A stretch of 64,000 bases of DNA. Source: Dermanyssus gallinae (taxonomy: Eukaryota; Arthropoda; Arachnida; Mesostigmata; Dermanyssidae). Positions 1-26,787 of this stretch are shown in pieces (the first letter of the stretch is position 1; each line of letters begins with the position of its first letter). The notes beneath the pieces are model-generated. The model saw only the letters and a list, made by a program, of their open reading frames with translations, ran no database searches and was not told where the DNA came from. The translations under genes were made by a program, and so were the position numbers. The DNA is taken from contig QVRM01000483.1 in the NCBI GenBank assembly GCA_003439945.1, forward strand, positions 1 through 64,000, given 5' to 3'.

Positions 1-724
1 TTAATATGGAAGACTTCATTTTACAGTATCATATATATATATATATATGGTATTCTTGTTGCCACAGAGACGTCACGTTGAGTAGGGCAGGACCGACGGA
101 GCGGAGGCCGTATGCAGAGAGCCTTAAGCTGTGAGCAAACCACGCTACCGTCCTAGTTAATAGTATACTTATTAAACACAGTAACTGTATTCAAGCACAC
201 CTAAATCACGGTTGGCGTGTGCGATGTATCTTGTGTACACATTGCGACAACCGACAAGCGACTTTCATTCCAAAGGTGACGTAACTTAAAGATCTCTAAG
301 CCTTCAATTGCTTCTTGGTCTGCCTTGATCTGAAAGATCTTCTCTCTTCTCCCCCCCCAACTGACTATCTTATTACCAGTTGGACGCGGCTCTGTATGCG
401 GCTTATTCAGTTAGTCTGGCTACTACTTCTAGCCGGTGGCCGGCAACTGCACTGCCTGCTTTTGTTGGCTAGATTTCGACGGCGTTCGGAATGTTGTCCG
501 GATCGAGCGTGCTGTAGACGAACTTGCGGTTCTCGTTTCTTCGTTTGATTAGGCAACGAGATCTGGTCCGGAATCACCCGGTGCGTACCGGCACATCAAC
601 AACAACAAATAACACATAAATCAACAAGCAATAGACGCGCCCCCACACCTATATACATATATACTCACACACGTACATTAGTCCACATGCAAAATGTCAT
701 ACGAGTTGATATCGACGAGAGAAG

Positions 725-744
725 ATTATATATATATATATATA
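725..744. repeat. Short (TA)n arrays of the lipoxygenase region (first of several)
   Basis: Further short TA arrays lie at about 2531-2557, 2965-2990, 5101-5118, 7166-7184 and 11957-11980. The ones at 2531-2557 and 2965-2990 lie in the introns on either side of exon 13. Confidence 0.9.
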
Positions 745-1018
745 GCTTGAAATAAACTCATCTCAAAACTCCGTTGTTAACAAAGAAATCATAGCAATTT
801 GTACGTTAGCATTGAAAGAAAACTCAGCAGATAGCAGAGCTGCCTATTCACGTAATCGCGCTCGGTGCCCTCAGTGCATCAAATATTTGCTTAATAAGGT
901 ATAGATGAGGAATAATAATTTATTTTTGCTACATCTCGTTTCCCTCAGAGGTTCTCGGGATCTTGCCTATACTAAATCCTGGCTTACCGGACGCGCCAGC
1001 AAAGCTTCAAAAGCTGCT

Positions 1019-15890
<14,872 letters not shown>

Positions 15891-15925
15891 TTTGCTGTTA
15901 ACGTAATCCACAAGATACTAACAGG

Positions 15926-15960
15926 CGTAATTATTTGCACACTGTATACAAATAATTACG
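15926..15960. promoter_or_regulatory. 12-bp inverted repeat with TAATTA cores just upstream of the lipoxygenase start
   Basis: CGTAATTATTTG (15926-15937) and its exact reverse complement (15949-15960) are separated by 11 bases, 35 bases upstream of the proposed start codon. TAATTA is the core of many homeodomain sites. A regulatory role is an inference. Confidence 0.35.
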
Positions 15961-16084
15961 TCAGTAAAATTACACACGGTTCATATTGGGCGCACAAAGC
16001 ATAAACATATTAAGGTTTTGATCAGCTAGGGCCATTGTGCTCTGTGTTTACTTTGCTAGACGCTGGTTGAATATATACCTTACG

Positions 16085-16290
16085 GTGGGGGTTCCAAGGC
16101 CGTAGGGGATAGAGGATGGTCTAGAATTATAAACAACCTCCTTAAGAAATGTTTATTTCTAGTAGACGCTAGTTGGACCAAATAAGGCATATCGGGGGTT
16201 TCAATATGTTTAACGTTGCGCAGATTTATATGACAATCTAATTTCAGGACAGCTTTGGTATCGGAGGGAGACCATTTGCACAACTAAAAA
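16085..16290 (-). pseudogene. Probable retrotransposon fragment
   Basis: The minus-strand motif LDHPLSPTALEPPP (near 16120-16085) has DNA closely resembling plus-strand 19740-19785 (ctagaccatcctct... then tacgg-cttggaa). The same repeat is therefore present twice in opposite orientation. No domain is recognised. Confidence 0.35.
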
Positions 16291-16636
16291 TGCAGTAAAC
16301 CCTAACGATTTTTGTTCATAAAGTCACGGTAAATTATAGTTATTGCTCACCCGTCACAATCAAGCCCCATTTTCAAATCCTAAGGGAAATGTAAACAGTA
16401 ATGGAAAATAATATTCTAGTTGAAAAATGCAGGTCCCACAATCAATGCAAGCAGGCTACTACTGAGTGAATATTATTGCTTGTACGCAGTAATACATTAA
16501 CGGCATCGTTTATTTTAAACGCCTGGATAAAAATCAGATGATCATTGAGGCGGCCTGAGTCTCTTAGAAATGAACGAACGCGGACGAAAGTTTACGGAGA
16601 TGGACGTGGTATAAAAAGGTATTACATATATATATA

Positions 16637-17927
16637 CAGGTAGTTCAACAAGTTCTTAAAATGAAAACCAAGAATTTTCCAAATCTTGTTTTTAATTTTT
16701 TCTTATTCGATATACTCCCCGAGAAGCTCAATACACTTTTCCCACCGAGATTTCAGAGCATTTATACCTCTTGAGTAGAATTCCGCGTCTTTAGACTGAA
16801 AATAGGCATTGACAGCAGCCTTAACCTCTTCATTGCTGGAAAAACGCTTTCCACCGAGACTATTCTTCAAATGTCCGAAGAGGAAATAATCAGAGGGGGC
16901 CAGGTCTGGAGAATAGGAAGGTTGTTCAATAAGTTCGAACCTCAGTTGGGCCAGTTTTGCCGTTGCTTGCCGCGACTTGTGTGCGGGAGCATTGTCCTGG
17001 TGAAACAGGACAACCTTCTTCTGCAAAGCGGGCCGTTTCACGATGAGTTCTTGCTTCAGGCAGTCCAACAGTCTTGCATAATATTCTCCCGTGATCGTTT
17101 TACCGCTCAAAAGGTAGTCGACCAGAATTATTCCACGTTGGTTCCAAAAAACCGTAACCATCATCTTTCCGGCCGATGCCGTTGTCCGCACCCTCTTCGG
17201 AGGTCCTTCACCAGGTGCACACCATTGACGAGATGCTTCTTGGGTCTCGGGAGAGTAGTGATGGACCCAGCTTTCATCGACGGTCACGAATCTGCGCCAA
17301 AAATCCGACGGATTTTTGGACATCTTGACCAAATTTCGCTGTGAAGCGGAAACACGCGCGTCTTTTTGGCCTTGGTTGAGCAAATGCGGCACCCATTTTG
17401 CTCTGAGCTTTTTCATCTTCAAGTTTTCGTGCAGGATGAAATGCACTCTACCCAAACTGATCCCCAAGGCCTCCGCTATCTCCCTAATGTTCACTCGCTT
17501 ATCTGCGGCAACGATTTTCCGCACTTTTTCCACGTTTTCCTCATCAGTTGCCGTTTTTGGGCGTCCTGAACGTAGTTCATCCTCGGTGCTCCTGCGACCC
17601 CCTTTTTAACTCAATAATCCAGTTGGAAACAGTGGCAAAACATGGCGCAGAGTCACCGTACACCTCGTCTAACTCAGTTTTCACTTGGGTCGCATTCCAA
17701 CCTTTGAAATAAAAATGCTTGATAACCACTCGAAACTCATTTTTCTCCATTTTTCAAAATCACGCCGATACGTTGCACGGGAAAAGCGATCAAACGAAAT
17801 CGCAACGGCCAATCACCATAATATTTAGACTGCTAGCATTCGAAAAGTTGCCGTTTCGAAGAGTGGTGAAAGCGCGCCAAAATTCGAATTCTGAAAAGCT
17901 CATTTTAAGAACTTGTTGAACTACCTG
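16637..17927 (-). mobile_element. Mariner element, nearly intact (1291 bp)
   Basis: Perfect 28-bp terminal inverted repeats (16637-16664 and 17900-17927; start CAGGTAGTTCAACAAG) lie directly inside (TA)n on both sides, as expected for TA target duplication. It carries a full-length transposase gene with one frameshift. Confidence 0.95.
16703..17750 (-). pseudogene. Mariner transposase, full length with a single frameshift
   Basis: It starts at ATG 17750 (MEKNEFRVVIKHFYFKGWNA) and is about 348 codons long, the normal mariner size. The frame breaks once at a run of five G (plus-strand C run 17598-17602). The 276-residue remainder is open and contains the HTH IREIAEALGISLGRVHFIL, TVDESWVHHY, HQDNAPAH and YSPDLAPSDYFLF. 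There are 34 residues between the second and third catalytic Asp (DD34D). Apart from the extra base it looks functional. Confidence 0.93.
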
Positions 17928-17949
17928 TATATATATATATATATATACA

Positions 17950-18755
17950 CATCTCGTGCGACGGGTACGACAGGAGTTCTAGGTAGACATAAAGAACAAT
18001 ACAGACTAGGTACGGTCAAAATTCCAGATTTTAATATTCTTGCAAGATTATATCAGAAATGTGGCTGCTTCGGAACATACACGAGATACACAATACATGA
18101 TGACTTTTTGGCACAATGTAGGCGTTGTTTTCCAAATCACTCTTTAATTTTGTGCTGAGGTCGCGTTATACGCGAATGGCCTTGCTATGTATGACACGAA
18201 CCGTACATCTATGTGCATGTTTGATTATGATTGTGCATATTTGAGCATGTTTGATTATGATTGTGAGCAGTGACAGCGATGCCAAAGGCTCGAAGCAAGC
18301 ATACAGTAAACCTAATGGTGAGCTCAACAATAACTGGAGCAGTGCGAGAGCAGAAGGGAACCGCAGAGCGCCGAGGCGATCCTCCGAAAAGCGGTCAATA
18401 AAAACAAATTAGGATCGGCTTCCCAAGAAGGCAAAACTGGTGGTGCAACAGTCAGAAGCACGCAAACACGCGTAGACATCATTCCAATGCAACACGTGCA
18501 TCGTTTCATATTTGACAGAACCGCCTCGACACCGACGAACAAAGGTGTAGCGGAGGCACGCGCACAGAGCCAAGACGCAAGATAGCGTACTCACCGCAGG
18601 ACAACGTTCAAGGGCAGGAACAACTACTACGCAAGGTAGAAGCAAAGTCAACAGAACGTTCACGGCAATGAATGGCATGCATCAATGCACGTGGTCTCAC
18701 TATAATGAGAAACATAGGTGTGTAAGTAATTACGTAAGAGAAATAGCTCTTCGAC
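17950..18755. other. No gene recognised
   Basis: AT-rich sequence with a short tandem duplication near 18217-18270 (GCATGTTTGATTATGATTGTG twice). No supported frame. Confidence 0.6.
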
Positions 18756-18958
18756 AGGTATAAAGATGGTGTCGAGCCTAGTGGCGTGATGGCTTAGGTC
18801 TGCGCCTCGCGACCAGAGGAGGCACATAAATGCGCGGATTCAAACCCCATCATTGCACATTTGTATTTATGGGGGTCCGTCTATAAAGCAATGCGAAAAG
18901 CGGTACCGTGGACGTTAAATCTTAGCTCAGCCCGAAAAAGTTGAGGTATAAAGATGGT
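18756..18958 (+). mobile_element. tRNA-derived SINE, copy 1, with perfect 15-bp target duplications
   Basis: The body is 18771-18943 (173 bp). The head has a pol III A-box-like stretch (TGGCTTAGGTCTG) and a B-box-like stretch (GGATTCAAACC); a tRNA-unrelated tail follows (TTTATGGGGGTCCGTC, GGACGTTAAATCTTAGCT). AGGTATAAAGATGGT occurs exactly at 18756-18770 and 18944-18958, the mark of LINE-mediated insertion. Two more copies lie near 26.6 and 59.9 kb. Confidence 0.9.
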
Positions 18959-19689
18959 AGATAGGACACGACTGGTAGCATAAACGGCGCACACATTCAA
19001 CGTCAGGATCGTGAAGAATCTCTTCTACGGCATAGTTTAGAGTGGAACCCATGAAGTAGTAGTTACGAGATGTCCAAACCGGGCACATACTGGACGTCGC
19101 CGCTTCCCAAGGCTCAACGAGCGGAGTTGAACTCGTATGTCACAATTGTGTGAACATCTTGTTGTTATTCGTAAGTGTGCTTGATAAGCAAATACACCCG
19201 GTTCACCACAGAAGCCCGATCTGTACGAAATGACAGTCGGTCTGCTAAATGTTGGTAGTACGCCAAAAGAGAAACTAAGAAAAGGTAAATGGAACTGCAA
19301 GTCCTGCGGAAAAACGACTGAGACATTGACACGAGCAACATAGGCCGCCTTAGTGTCATTGTTTTACAACAGTCGACTGAGTGATATGAACATTCATGGT
19401 AGAAAACAATATCGTGGTCATAAAGGGCGAGCTAATTAACCCGATTGTCACACGAAGTCTGTAGCGGAAGAGTAAACGTTTGAGCTTGTAGACAAACCGG
19501 CAGAACATACGTTCAAAAGGTATGTCATGTCCCACCGCAATAGCAGGAGACGTAATCGCGAGACTTGACCTGCCCACAGATGCAAAGAAGGAGTCCTAGA
19601 TCGTGTCCACAAACCCATGAAGGACATACTGCAAGGCAATCTAATTATTTAAGATGACGGGATAACAACAAAACGCCTATTTATGTAAC

Positions 19690-20610
19690 AGACGGGCTTC
19701 GCACAGGACGACAAATTTAGCCTCCAGTTCTTTTTGCTGCCTAGACCATCCTCTGCCCCCTACGGGCTTGGAATCGCCGCGCGGCATATCTTCAATGAAC
19801 CGAGGGCCGAAAATGTTGAGTAATCTAGAGTTTCCTTAAGAGTTATTGTGGCAGCATGGCCGCTGACTCTCAGCAGTACATGGTTTATCATCTTCTCTCA
19901 ATGAGCATCGCTCAAAAAATATTCGATCAACGTCGGGAATCAAACTGGGTACGCCCTGGTAGATGACTATCATGACTACGCCACCACTGTTTTTGAGATG
20001 CCTACTGTAGACATACACAGCAGCATACAAAACCGACATCCGCCCGTAAATAATACCATGTACGCTGACGATCTAGAATCCTACAACGGCAGCAGCGTTC
20101 TCCATTTCCAGCAAGCGTTGGCAGACGTTGCTTATGCGAGGGAATCTTCGGCCTCGAGATCAATACGGGAAGGGCGGAAGCCCTGACATTCAGACGCGCA
20201 CGTCGGCTATAGACTAACTCGCTTAAACTAAACGGGCCGGCTAGCAAAAAGAGTGACTCGGCCAGACTATACGGAGCCCGCAGAGGCCTTTACTCAGGAC
20301 AGCGCTGGCCCGTTTCGATATGAAAATAGCTCCACTGGCCCCATACGGTATTCAGCTCGTTAAGGCGAAACTAAGTGTCTCGCATCTAGCAGTACTTGAC
20401 CGCGTATGACCGGCCCTTCCGAGATTCTGCCAGGAAAAATGCAAACGACTTACAAACGTTTGCATATGCTCGTCTTATTTATTTGCTAGTCAGTACTCCC
20501 GTATTCTAAAAACAGATTAGGAGATAGTTCGCACTCACCGAGGCCCCGGTGCAACTCGAGTTAATTAAGCAGTATAAAGAAGAAGAATAGCAGAGATTTA
20601 TCCTAAGCAA
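19690..20610 (+). pseudogene. Non-LTR retrotransposon RT relic with MYADD
   Basis: NNTMYADDLESYNGSSVL (near 20050) is the RT catalytic box followed by QQALADV and, after a shift, LEINTGRAEALTFRR, the usual K/RxExLxF segment. Stops interrupt both sides. The fragment ends near a (TA)n array at 20614-20645. Confidence 0.65.
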
Positions 20611-20611
20611 T

Positions 20612-20647
<36 letters not shown>

Positions 20648-20649
20648 GA

Positions 20650-21830
20650 GAACACAAGAATGACCATAAGCTTATTGGTCCCTCATTCAGATGGCGGAAC
20701 CCACTCGTCGACCTCCAAGGCCGATCATCGTCGACCCTAAGATTCCACACATTCCGGCGGCCGTTTATCGTTCAGAGGCGTTATAAGTCGCTGCCGTATA
20801 ATCAGTGGTAGCGCTAAGTAGGCGACTAGATCAGATGTTGCACGGCGAGCGTGATCTGCACGCGCGCACAGCCGCTCGAAGTACATTTATTATGCGCCCT
20901 TTAGCTAGGCCAACACCAAGAGCTTCTTTCTGCATACTTGTGTATGGCGTATCTGCGATCGTAAGTCAATCACCACGGGAACGCGCGGCGAGACTTTTTG
21001 CCTCTAGTGTCTGGACTTTCAGACAGAAGTCGGACAACAGACTGTACTGGCGGCAATCACCGTGGTGCCGGTATTATCAATAATCGCGCACAACCCCTTA
21101 GGCCCACAGTACTTGGTCACGGTACAAAGGCACCGGCGGAACACTCTATGTTCGATTGCGAACTAAACAAATGTGTCTAGTCTAAATAGTCTAGTCTGCA
21201 ACCTAGAAGCTGCTGCGGAAGGCTATAGCCATTCGTGTCAATAAGGCTGCTCCATGTCTATACACTTTTGTCTGGCGTCAGTATTCTAGACTCTCTGGAG
21301 CATTCGAGACGGAGCCAGATAGCCATGTACCGTACGTTGCATACATGACAGAACCACAAATAGCATGTTTGTTTAGAGTGAAACAAACTTTTGAGCTCCA
21401 CACATAGCGCTAAGTAAGTTCCGATACGGACAACAAAGGTCCGAGATGCGCAGCAGAACATGATTAAAGGCTATCCGACAAACATACAGACAGACCGGCG
21501 ACGATACATGTACCCTCATACGCAACGCAAATGGAATAGCAAATTCCCAATCAAGACCGCATATGGATTACGCGGGCGAAGGGTAGAACACCACAAGCCT
21601 AATTACGGCTAGGCTATTTCAGTAGGTGAAACAAGAAGTAAAAGATTTGATGGGATAGTTAAAACTGGGTCAAAAATAATAGAGAACGGGAGGTTGTTCA
21701 GACAGACTAGGTGAGGGATAATGTATGCCTACCGTTTCTGTTCACAAGGTTAGTAGAATATATATATATATAACGCAAACACAGTCGCTTTATAAAACTA
21801 TACCCAACAAGCTTGTCAGAACAACTTCTG
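20650..21830. other. No gene recognised
   Basis: Mixed sequence without splice-bounded frames or recognisable protein motifs; possibly old repeat debris. Confidence 0.5.
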
Positions 21831-21837
21831 TGGATAT

Positions 21838-22720
21838 ATGGGTCATGATTATTCCCCGAAATCGAAAAAAATTTTCTTTGCCCTGGCTTTTTCTCTGCTC
21901 ATCACAGACTTAGCCCGCCATGTGCTGAAGGAGCTTACAAACGCTGTCTTCGTTATGTATGCGGATGACATAGTAGTGGCCCACCGGGACCGCCGTGCCA
22001 TTTGTGGAATTGTCGGCGACGTAGAAAGTTGCCTTCACCGTGAGTCCTACAAATAAATGCGCGCAAGACGAACGCGATTACGTTTTGCTGTGGGTATTGA
22101 TTGGTTGCAGCAGACGTAATACGCTGTTGTGGCCAACCGCTGGAGTTTGTCAACTCCTTTCCATCTTTGAGTTTGAGACTACACTATACGGGAACGACAT
22201 TCACCCAGTACATCAGCAATAGGTGTCGGGCAACTATTGTTTCAATTACATAGGTGAGATATCTTCGGCGACTGCCTCTGAGTGCTGCAATGCGTCTTTT
22301 TGAGCTTAAGATTAAACCAATGTTGACCTACAGCTTTGGCAAGGTGTGCGGCCATCTTTCAGCGGAAAATGTTGCGCAGCTTATGTACCTGCTAACGTGT
22401 TGCGGACCGGCAGTAGAAAGATTCAGAGTCAGGCTTAAAGCACCTATTACAGAATCACTTCAGCATTTTTTGTTAAAGTGGCAGGGAAAGGTATTCAAGG
22501 CCTCGGCTGAGGTGGCGCAGTTAGATGTATACCTCGCCAGGGAGCTTTGGGATGGAATGGCATCATCACTTGGTATGTTCGACTCAAGGATTTCACCAAG
22601 TTGGCGATCAATGTCGCTGCCGGTTTTACTCGCAAATCTGTGCTAAATACCATGCAGCGATCTGCCAGACGCGGTCACCTTTTAGCCCGGTGGGACGGTC
22701 GCTGAAGTGTTCAAATTGTA
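21838..22720 (+). pseudogene. Non-LTR retrotransposon RT relic with YADD and C-terminal region
   Basis: AVFVMYADDIVVAHRDRR (about 21950-22000) is an RT palm motif. After stops and shifts, MRLFELKIKPMLTYSFGKVC (about 22290) matches the thumb region seen in many LINEs. The same kind of segment occurs at 30.4-30.7 kb on the other strand. Confidence 0.7.
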
Positions 22721-22724
22721 TATA

Positions 22725-23480
22725 ATGACGACTGTATTGTCGTTATGTACCATCTTGAAATGCAAATTTATTGCGAAACAAACAATATGTTTGGATTAAC
22801 AACACCTTCCTACGATTCCATTGAGCTCTGCGTCTCTAGTGAGCCTGCCGAGACTTTTTAGGCAGCGTAACGGGTGTAGATCGACATCATTCAGTAGCTT
22901 ATATATATGTAAGGTCATCCATAATATCCCTTATTAATTTCTCAGGTTTACAAGCATCGAGAACATTTAGTTCACTCGCTCTTTCAGATGGCCAGGATCT
23001 TATTGGCTCCCAATCGTTGCATTTGCCAATATGGTTGTTTTCTTTTATTCTATGTTTGCATCGGCATTAGCAGACTATTCCACCTGAAAACCAAAATGCA
23101 TTCAATGCAGCAGAGTGGGCTGCGGAGAGGCCCATTGGCCTTTTAATACCAAAGCCCCCGAAGGCTATTGGAAAGCTTGCTCTTTCTATAAACTCCCTTC
23201 TAAACTAATATTCAACACCTTATCTAGAATAACGCTTGTACTCTCGTCTCGTCGTAAGCAACAAGACTTTCGGTATACATGAAAGTCGTTATGCCTACAA
23301 CATATAGTTAAATCTTAGTGAACTAAGACTCGAGTGATCAGCTCATTCAGCGTGATCAGCAGTTAACCAGTTCGAGAATATAAGTCCTCAGTTAAACCGT
23401 GAACGAACAAAAGTGCCTTCGCTCCGATCTAGATGATCTACGTTACAGTGGTTGCGGCAAAAGCATTACATATGTATATA
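22725..23480. other. No gene recognised
   Basis: Nothing beyond short unsupported frames. Confidence 0.5.
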
Positions 23481-23484
23481 TATA

Positions 23485-24049
23485 CAGGGTGTGACTGAAC
23501 GAATTTTATAGCGATACATAAAATTGTAGAGCTCGTTAAAACGAATATTTTTTCCAATGGAACATGTGCTCTGAGAAGTCTTGTTTCGGAGTTACAGTGA
23601 AATTACTACAATTTGTGACACTGGTGTTTTTGCCCGACATAGGAGCACAAAATGTGCTGTTGCGAGACAACCATCTCCATCTGATGAATAAGCAAGGCCG
23701 GTCAGAAGACGCGACATAGTCGCTTAGAAGAAAATTCGCCAAAAATGAAGTTCTTCATTAGCGTTCACGCCAAATACTTTAGAATCATAACCCTACAACC
23801 ATCAGATGGAGCAGAATTTTATCACGAAACACGACGGTGTGCTTAGTTTCTGTCTAGGAAGACTGGTTGTCTCGCAACAGCACATTTTGTGCTCCTATGT
23901 CGGGCAAAAACACCAGTGTCACAAATTGTAGTAATTTCACTGTAACTCCGAAACAAGACTTCTCAGAGCACATGTTCCATTGGAAAAAATATTCGTTTTA
24001 ACGAGCTCTACAATTTTATGTATAGCTATAAAATTCGTTCAGTCACACC

Positions 24050-24052
<3 letters not shown>
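23485..24052. mobile_element. Foldback DNA element, copy 2 (internally deleted)
   Basis: It has the same ends and arms as the element at 5432-6506 but is only 568 bp. The centre and about 50 bases of the left arm are missing. It begins and ends exactly inside (TA)n (TATA|CAGGG and CCCTG|TATA), supporting a TA target site. Confidence 0.88.
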
Positions 24053-24079
<27 letters not shown>

Positions 24080-24083
<4 letters not shown>

Positions 24084-24640
24084 GGTGACCTAGTATTGTA
24101 CGGGTGCATAGTTGTCAAACGTGGGCGGGTTTTTACAAGGGCTCGTTTTGTACGAAGAACACGTGGGATTCCTTCACAAATTACGGAAGCACTTAAAACA
24201 CCTATACCATTTCGTGTCGTGTAAATTATTCCGGGAAGTGCTTGCATGATTGTTTGAATGGCTTTCTCTTGTTCTTGTAGACTGCATCCTATGGCTAACA
24301 CCTCATACCTAACACCTCCTGATTCCTTGAACTGGATTTTACGGCCTGTGCATACTCCGCCACCACGCTCGCGAAAAAACCCATGATTTAATCATCCAAG
24401 TACCAGACGTTAAGGGGACTCTGTAGACTTGTGCAGAAATGCCAAGGCAAAACAACGCTGGCCCTGGTGGATCTTCCTGTGGAATACCGGTTTTGGACTC
24501 TTTAATTGCATCTGCGGTCCAAGCGAACCCTCTATTTTCTGTAGCAACCCTGCTATCTTGATGAATAATAGAGATTGCTGTCACAATGGTATTGTTGTTA
24601 TTTTTTGTACTGCCAGTATCGGCAGACAAAATGACGGTAA
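24080..24640 (-). pseudogene. Non-LTR retrotransposon RT relic ending at a (TA)n array
   Basis: The minus strand reads GIPQEDPPGPALFCLGI (consensus GVQQGDPLGP), then after a shift YLDD, then LPGIIYTTRNGIGVLSA. It belongs with the WYLDDG family at 27.9 kb. Its 3' side stops mid-ORF at the (TA)n array 24053-24080. Confidence 0.72.
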
Positions 24641-24663
24641 AGTACCATTGACTACTGTGTACA

Positions 24664-24712
24664 CAAAAAATTATTATTATTATTACTATTACTATTATTA
24701 TTATTATTCATT
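24664..24712. repeat. (TTA)n microsatellite
   Basis: A short array of TTA/CTA units. Confidence 0.85.
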
Positions 24713-24719
24713 TAGCTAG

Positions 24720-25610
24720 CATTTACAAATACGAAGACCAACGTTATCTAGTCAACCTGTGTCCTCTGTGTCTCCATCATTGTATCGCTTGTGTGGCGCA
24801 ACGTAGGCAGTGAGTGACCAATCAATCAACCAACCAACCATTTGATTGACAATAATCAATTGAGAGATTTCGTCTTGTTCTTGTGGTCATCCGTGCTCGT
24901 AGCGAGGCCTATAAAGGAGAATCTGAGGACTCTATGTGTGAGGACTATACTCACCTTCGTAGTAGTCGAAGTCGTAGTAGTAGTAAGCGACCGTGGAGCG
25001 CCGAAGTAGCAACGCGGGCCGAGCTTAGGGTCCGTTCGAACGGACGCCAAAACCAGCGTCTCGAAGAGAGACGCGGCTCTCGTCAGAGCGGCGTACGCAC
25101 CTGCAGCTCCAGGTAGAGCTGCAGAGGTGGAAGGCTGGCCGATCGGCTAGCCTCTTCTTTTTTCCTTGTCGGCGTACTGCCAACTACAGTCTACGGTTTA
25201 CCGTCAACCGTCCCTCGGTCAACAACGTCGACGCAAGTACGCATGCACGTAGTATAGTTGTCGTAGCAGTAGTAGTAGTAGCAGCTTGACTGGCAGTTCG
25301 CCACCATCGCCGGGCAACCTATGGCCGGGCGCGTTTACGGCCCTCCGTTATTCCATGCGCCGCTCTGAGACTGAGGTTGACCATCGACTTGTACGTTTTC
25401 TTTTATCTTTTGCGCTCTCTCTCTCTCCCTCCGCCTCTCTTTCTTTCAGAATGTTTGCCTGTCCTTGGCAGGAAATCCTAGCGTGGAGAGTAGTTAGAGA
25501 AGTAACGGTTTGTCAGACGTGGTAACAACAAGGGCTGTGGTCAGAGTCGTCGTGGGTCGCAGTTTCTTTTTGCTCTGGCGGCGGGTCTGGCCGTCGCCCA
25601 ATGAGCAGCG
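24720..25610. other. GC-richer stretch without recognised gene
   Basis: It contains TATAAAG near 24911, a 16-bp palindrome GTCCGTTCGAACGGAC near 25030 and GTAGTAGTAG runs. It could be a promoter region, but no coding exon was identified. Confidence 0.4.
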
Positions 25611-25611
25611 G

Positions 25612-25716
25612 AAGTTGTTGTTGTTATTGTTGTCGTTGTTGTTGTCGTTGTTGTTGTTTTTGTTGTTGTTGTTTTTGTTGTTGTTGTTGTTGTTTTTGTT
25701 GTTGTTGTTGTTGTTT

Positions 25717-25748
<32 letters not shown>

Positions 25749-25762
25749 CTCGTTGTCGTCGC
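25612..25762. repeat. (TTG)n microsatellite
   Basis: About 45 units of TTG/TTT/TCG. Frames of poly-Leu, poly-Cys or poly-Thr across it are artefacts. Confidence 0.95.
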
Positions 25763-26004
25763 AAACTGCGCCGTTGTGGATCCTTCTTGTTGGAGGACAC
25801 GGGTCACCGAGCGAGCTTCCGCCCTAACCTGGCGATTTGTTTTGACCTAGCGACTGGACGGGCGGCCATTCAAATACAACGGGTCGACACCCATCTCATA
25901 TCAGACGCTATATGACAAGGTTTGAGCGAAAATGTTCTTCTGGCTTGAATTTACTCGACGTCTACTTGCATACATATATAGCGATCATCATACCAAAACA
26001 GTAG

Positions 26005-26430
26005 TAGCAACAACACCGGCAACAACAAAAATAAAATAATAGCGTCAATAGAAATAATGACAACAACACCATCAACAACCTACCAAACAACAACAACAAC
26101 AACGTAATCATACAAATAACGATAACAACAACAACAACAACAACGGCGGCGACGACGACGCAAAAGCAACAACAGCAACAATAACGTAAAACAACAACAA
26201 AATAATAGCAACAACGCAACCAGCAATAACCAAACAATAATAGCAACGGCAGCACCAACAACGGAAACGACCACAACAAGAACAACAACACAATAGTAGC
26301 GACACAGCAACAAAAATAACTACACTAGAATTGGCAACAGTAGCTACAATATGATTGCGATGCCAGCAGCAGCAGCAACTATTACAACAACTATTAGGAA
26401 AAACGAACAACAACAAGAGAGACAACAGCG
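26005..26430. repeat. CAA-rich low-complexity tract
   Basis: Degenerate CAACAA/AATAGC repeats over about 420 bp. Confidence 0.9.
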
Positions 26431-26568
26431 GACATTTGACATTGGGCCTTAAAGGGTGCCTAATCATGCTTGCCTCAAGAACAATATAGCGATAAATCTG
26501 AAAAATTATTAAAAATAAATCTTACGATGTGCCTGTTCACAGGTGTGAACCTCTACCGCCGACGCCAT

Positions 26569-26787
26569 AATTATTGCTATCTAAAAAAAAGACTTTCTGG
26601 GCTGACTCTCAGCCATGATTTAACGTCCATGCTGGAACTGCTTCTCGCATTGCTTCACAGACGGACCCCTATAAATACAAATGTTCATCGGTGGGGCTCG
26701 AACCCGTGCATCTATGAACAGTCTTGTCCGGTCGCGAGACACAGACGAATGCACCACGCCACCGGGCTCGACAATTATCGCTATCTA
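26569..26787 (-). mobile_element. tRNA-derived SINE, copy 2
   Basis: The body is 26584-26772 in reverse orientation. The head read on the minus strand starts TCGAGCCCGGTGGCGTGG and has a good B box (GGGTTCGAGCCCC). The tail matches copy 1 and ends in a T run. Flanking duplications AATTATTGCTATCTA and AATTATCGCTATCTA differ at one base. Confidence 0.88.

Noticed and set aside
18781..18850. A possible tRNA gene
   Set aside because: The A- and B-box-like sequences belong to a SINE head; no cloverleaf with paired acceptor stem could be formed and the tail and duplications fit a SINE.
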